Part shown: positions 48,565 through 50,112 of the stretch, piece after piece
Layout of the letters: each line of letters opens with the position of its first letter
Position numbering within the stretch: the stretch's first letter is position 1
Origin: Betaproteobacteria bacterium
Lineage (GTDB): Bacteria > Pseudomonadota > Gammaproteobacteria > Burkholderiales > Casimicrobiaceae
Reading direction: 5' to 3'
DNA length: 50,112 bases
Assembly (NCBI GenBank): GCA_016192065.1
Contig: JACPUX010000007.1
Coordinates: forward strand, 1 to 50,112
Notes under the pieces: model-generated
What the model was told of the DNA's origin: nothing
The model's input: the letters and a program-made list of their open reading frames with translations, nothing else
Database searches by the model: none
Translations under genes and position numbers: made by a program

Positions 48565-50112
48565 TCACTCGCCCTTCACACAAAACGCCACGCCCTCATC
48601 CACCCAGCCGCGCGCGACCAGGCTGGGGATCTCGGAGTGCTTGGTGACCAAGCGGTGGCTGGAGTCGATGCCGCGGGCGAAGCCGTTGTTGTAGGCCCGA
48701 TAAACCGGCCGGGTACCGGTGCGGCAGGTGCCACTTGCCGCGTCGAGCGCCTCGGCCTGGAACACCAGAGCCTCGAAGTTCAAGCGCCGCTCGGTGGCCG
48801 GGGTGATCTTTTGCAAGCGGTGCAGTTGGTCGCATTCCAAGGCGCTCGCGGAAAAGAAATGACTGTTCGGCCCGGGGCTGAAGGAACCGTAGAAGCGGCA
48901 CACATCCTTGGCGATGGGGTTGCCCAGCGGCGTCCAGGCGGTGAAGGTGTAGCCGGTGCGCGTCCAGCCCGGACCCGCCCAGCCCGCGTCCACGGCCGCC
49001 GCCTCGGCGGCGTCGGCGGTGATGAAGTAGTGGTCCAAGGCCGCGTGCTGAAACTCGACCACCTCGACCTCGCCGCGCTGCGCCGCCGGGGGCACCGCGG
49101 AGTGCGCACCGTCGCAGGCCAAGTCATCACAAAGGTACCAGCCGGCGGCGCTGCCGGTGAGCAAAAGGCCGTTGACGAAATAGACACGATGAGCCAGCGC
49201 GTACAGCCCGCGGCCGAACTCGGACCAACTCAGGCCACCATCGCGCGAGGCGATCACGCCGGCGGCGGTGCCGGCCAGAAGCAGCGTCACCGCCCCCTCG
49301 TAGGCCACCGCCACGGTGTTGACCGCTACGGCAGTGGCGTGCAACAGAGTCCAGCTCACGCCCCGATCGTGGCTCACCACTACGCCCTGATCCGAGGCAC
49401 CATAAACCGTGCCGCCGCCAAGGGCGATGGCGCGGGGGTCGGTGGCGATGTGGAAGAGCGAAGCCCCCAGCGCTGCCAGCGAGATGCCATCATCGATGCG
49501 CTGCCAGGACGCACCGTCGTCTTGAGTCCCATAGAGACCAAACGGACCCGAGCCGACGGCTCGGGCAGGAACCCACAAGCCGTTTCCGAAGGGATCGCCG
49601 AATGCCCAGGAGTAGGGCTCAAGGCCCATAGCGGACTTGAAAGTCCAGTTCAGACCCTCGTCAAGCGTCTTGAAGGTCACCAGGTCGGGCGCCTTGACGA
49701 TATGAATGAGGCTGCCGGTGCGAACCGGGGGCATGACCAGGTGCATTTGGAAAAGGTCCGCGTCGGGCGAAGTGGAAAAACTGGTTTCGGCCAGACCAAC
49801 CCCGTCCGGCTGGAGCACCTTGGCGCCGTAGGGATCGACAACGAGCACGGTTCCGTCAGTCCGCGCCAAACTGGCGCTAAGGCCGGCAGAGCCGTTCCAG
49901 CCGGGAACGCTTGCCCCTTGCTTTCCGACGATCAAGGTATTCGCTTTGGAAACCGGGTTGTTTCCGGCGGTGATCGGGGGACTCCCGTTGTACCCGTGCA
50001 GCCCAAGACTCAAGCTGACACCCTCCCCGAACGGAATCGGCGGGATGCTTGCCGGGGAAACGACAAAGTTGGGGTTCATGTTGACGGAGCCGGAAGCGAT
50101 CGAGCAAACCTC
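48565..50112 (-). CDS. Asp-box beta-propeller protein with C-terminal DUF5648 domain (5' end outside window)
   Basis: At least 515 residues are visible; the frame is open to the window edge and no signal peptide is seen at the internal ATG (50079), so the true start lies outside. The middle carries repeated Asp-box/sialidase-type motifs: LDEGLNWTF, QDDGASWQRI, SHDRGVSWTLL and SRDGGLSWSEF, indicating a beta-propeller as in Ycf48/sortilin-like proteins. The last about 165 residues form a DUF5648-like domain: LDHYFITADAAEAAAV, CRFYG, PNSHFF, LECDQL and VYRAYNNGFARGIDSSHR. The same domain ends the 15495 protein. It is probably secreted. Function is unknown. Confidence 0.75.
   Translation of the reverse strand, partial: EVCSIASGSVNMNPNFVVSPASIPPIPFGEGVSLSLGLHGYNGSPPITAGNNPVSKANTLIVGKQGASVPGWNGSAGLSASLARTDGTVLVVDPYGAKVLQPDGVGLAETSFSTSPDADLFQMHLVMPPVRTGSLIHIVKAPDLVTFKTLDEGLNWTFKSAMGLEPYSWAFGDPFGNGLWVPARAVGSGPFGLYGTQDDGASWQRIDDGISLAALGASLFHIATDPRAIALGGGTVYGASDQGVVVSHDRGVSWTLLHATAVAVNTVAVAYEGAVTLLLAGTAAGVIASRDGGLSWSEFGRGLYALAHRVYFVNGLLLTGSAAGWYLCDDLACDGAHSAVPPAAQRGEVEVVEFQHAALDHYFITADAAEAAAVDAGWAGPGWTRTGYTFTAWTPLGNPIAKDVCRFYGSFSPGPNSHFFSASALECDQLHRLQKITPATERRLNFEALVFQAEALDAASGTCRTGTRPVYRAYNNGFARGIDSSHRLVTKHSEIPSLVARGWVDEGVAFCVKGE

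Overview
The window is GC-rich, tightly packed chromosomal DNA from what looks like a betaproteobacterium (Rhodocyclales/Nitrosomonadales-type). Supporting clues are the PP0621-pilS-pilR-ampD block, a yciB-bolA-ppiC block, a PhaM-like granule protein, a BtuM-type cobalamin transporter under a B12 riboswitch, class I fumarase, IPTL-CTERM protein sorting, and heat-shock genes carrying RpoH-like promoters plus a CIRCE operator. The placement is inference; there is no rRNA to confirm it. I found no tRNA, rRNA, CRISPR array, insertion sequence or prophage.

Layout. 1-3.5 kb: the end of hemH, then four small or secreted/membrane genes (DUF454, amidohydrolase, 4TM holin-like, EF-hand protein). 3.6-7.4 kb: grpE-dnaK-dnaJ with RpoH-like promoters before grpE and dnaK. 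7.4-10.6 kb (minus): a periplasmic ABC-type binding protein whose gene overlaps a HAMP-GGDEF-EAL c-di-GMP enzyme. 10.8-12.9 kb (minus): class I fumarase and a UPF0114 membrane protein. 13.3-15.3 kb: acs with a palindromic operator-like site in its leader. 15.5-22.3 kb: four consecutive exported proteins (propeller/TIM-barrel/DUF5648 protein, SMP-30-like propeller, S8 protease with IPTL-CTERM tail, beta-helix protein), followed on the minus strand by a TolB/TPR protein. 24.4-25.1 kb: a gene-poor gap with a decayed SdpI-like remnant. 25.1-27.0 kb: a tandem-GFA protein and a DUF808 membrane protein. 27.2-29.4 kb: groES-groEL with promoter, CIRCE and terminator. 29.9-36.5 kb: a c-di-GMP/chemotaxis run (PAS-GGDEF*-EAL-REC*-PAS, a 59-aa small protein, HDOD, PilZ/YcgR, MCP). 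36.7-44.6 kb (minus): cobalamin adenosyltransferase; yciB-bolA-ppiC; FAD oxidoreductase-PP0621-pilS-pilR-(45-aa ORF)-ampD. 44.7-48.3 kb (plus): phaM, B12 riboswitch, btuM, cobU, cobT, cobC-like phosphatase, with no cobS. 48.6 kb to the edge (minus): an Asp-box propeller protein with a second DUF5648 tail, truncated by the window.

How it fits together. Three chaperone transcription units share heat-shock promoter architecture. Two c-di-GMP modules flank the secretion and chaperone regions; the second joins turnover (EAL), reception (PilZ) and chemotaxis (MCP) in one direction of transcription, and a type IV pilus regulator pair lies nearby, so surface behaviour is a theme. The cobalamin genes form a salvage set: uptake (BtuM), adenosylation (ATR), and nucleotide-loop activation (CobU, CobT, CobC). 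A family of about 110-bp imperfect repeats occurs in at least four intergenic gaps.
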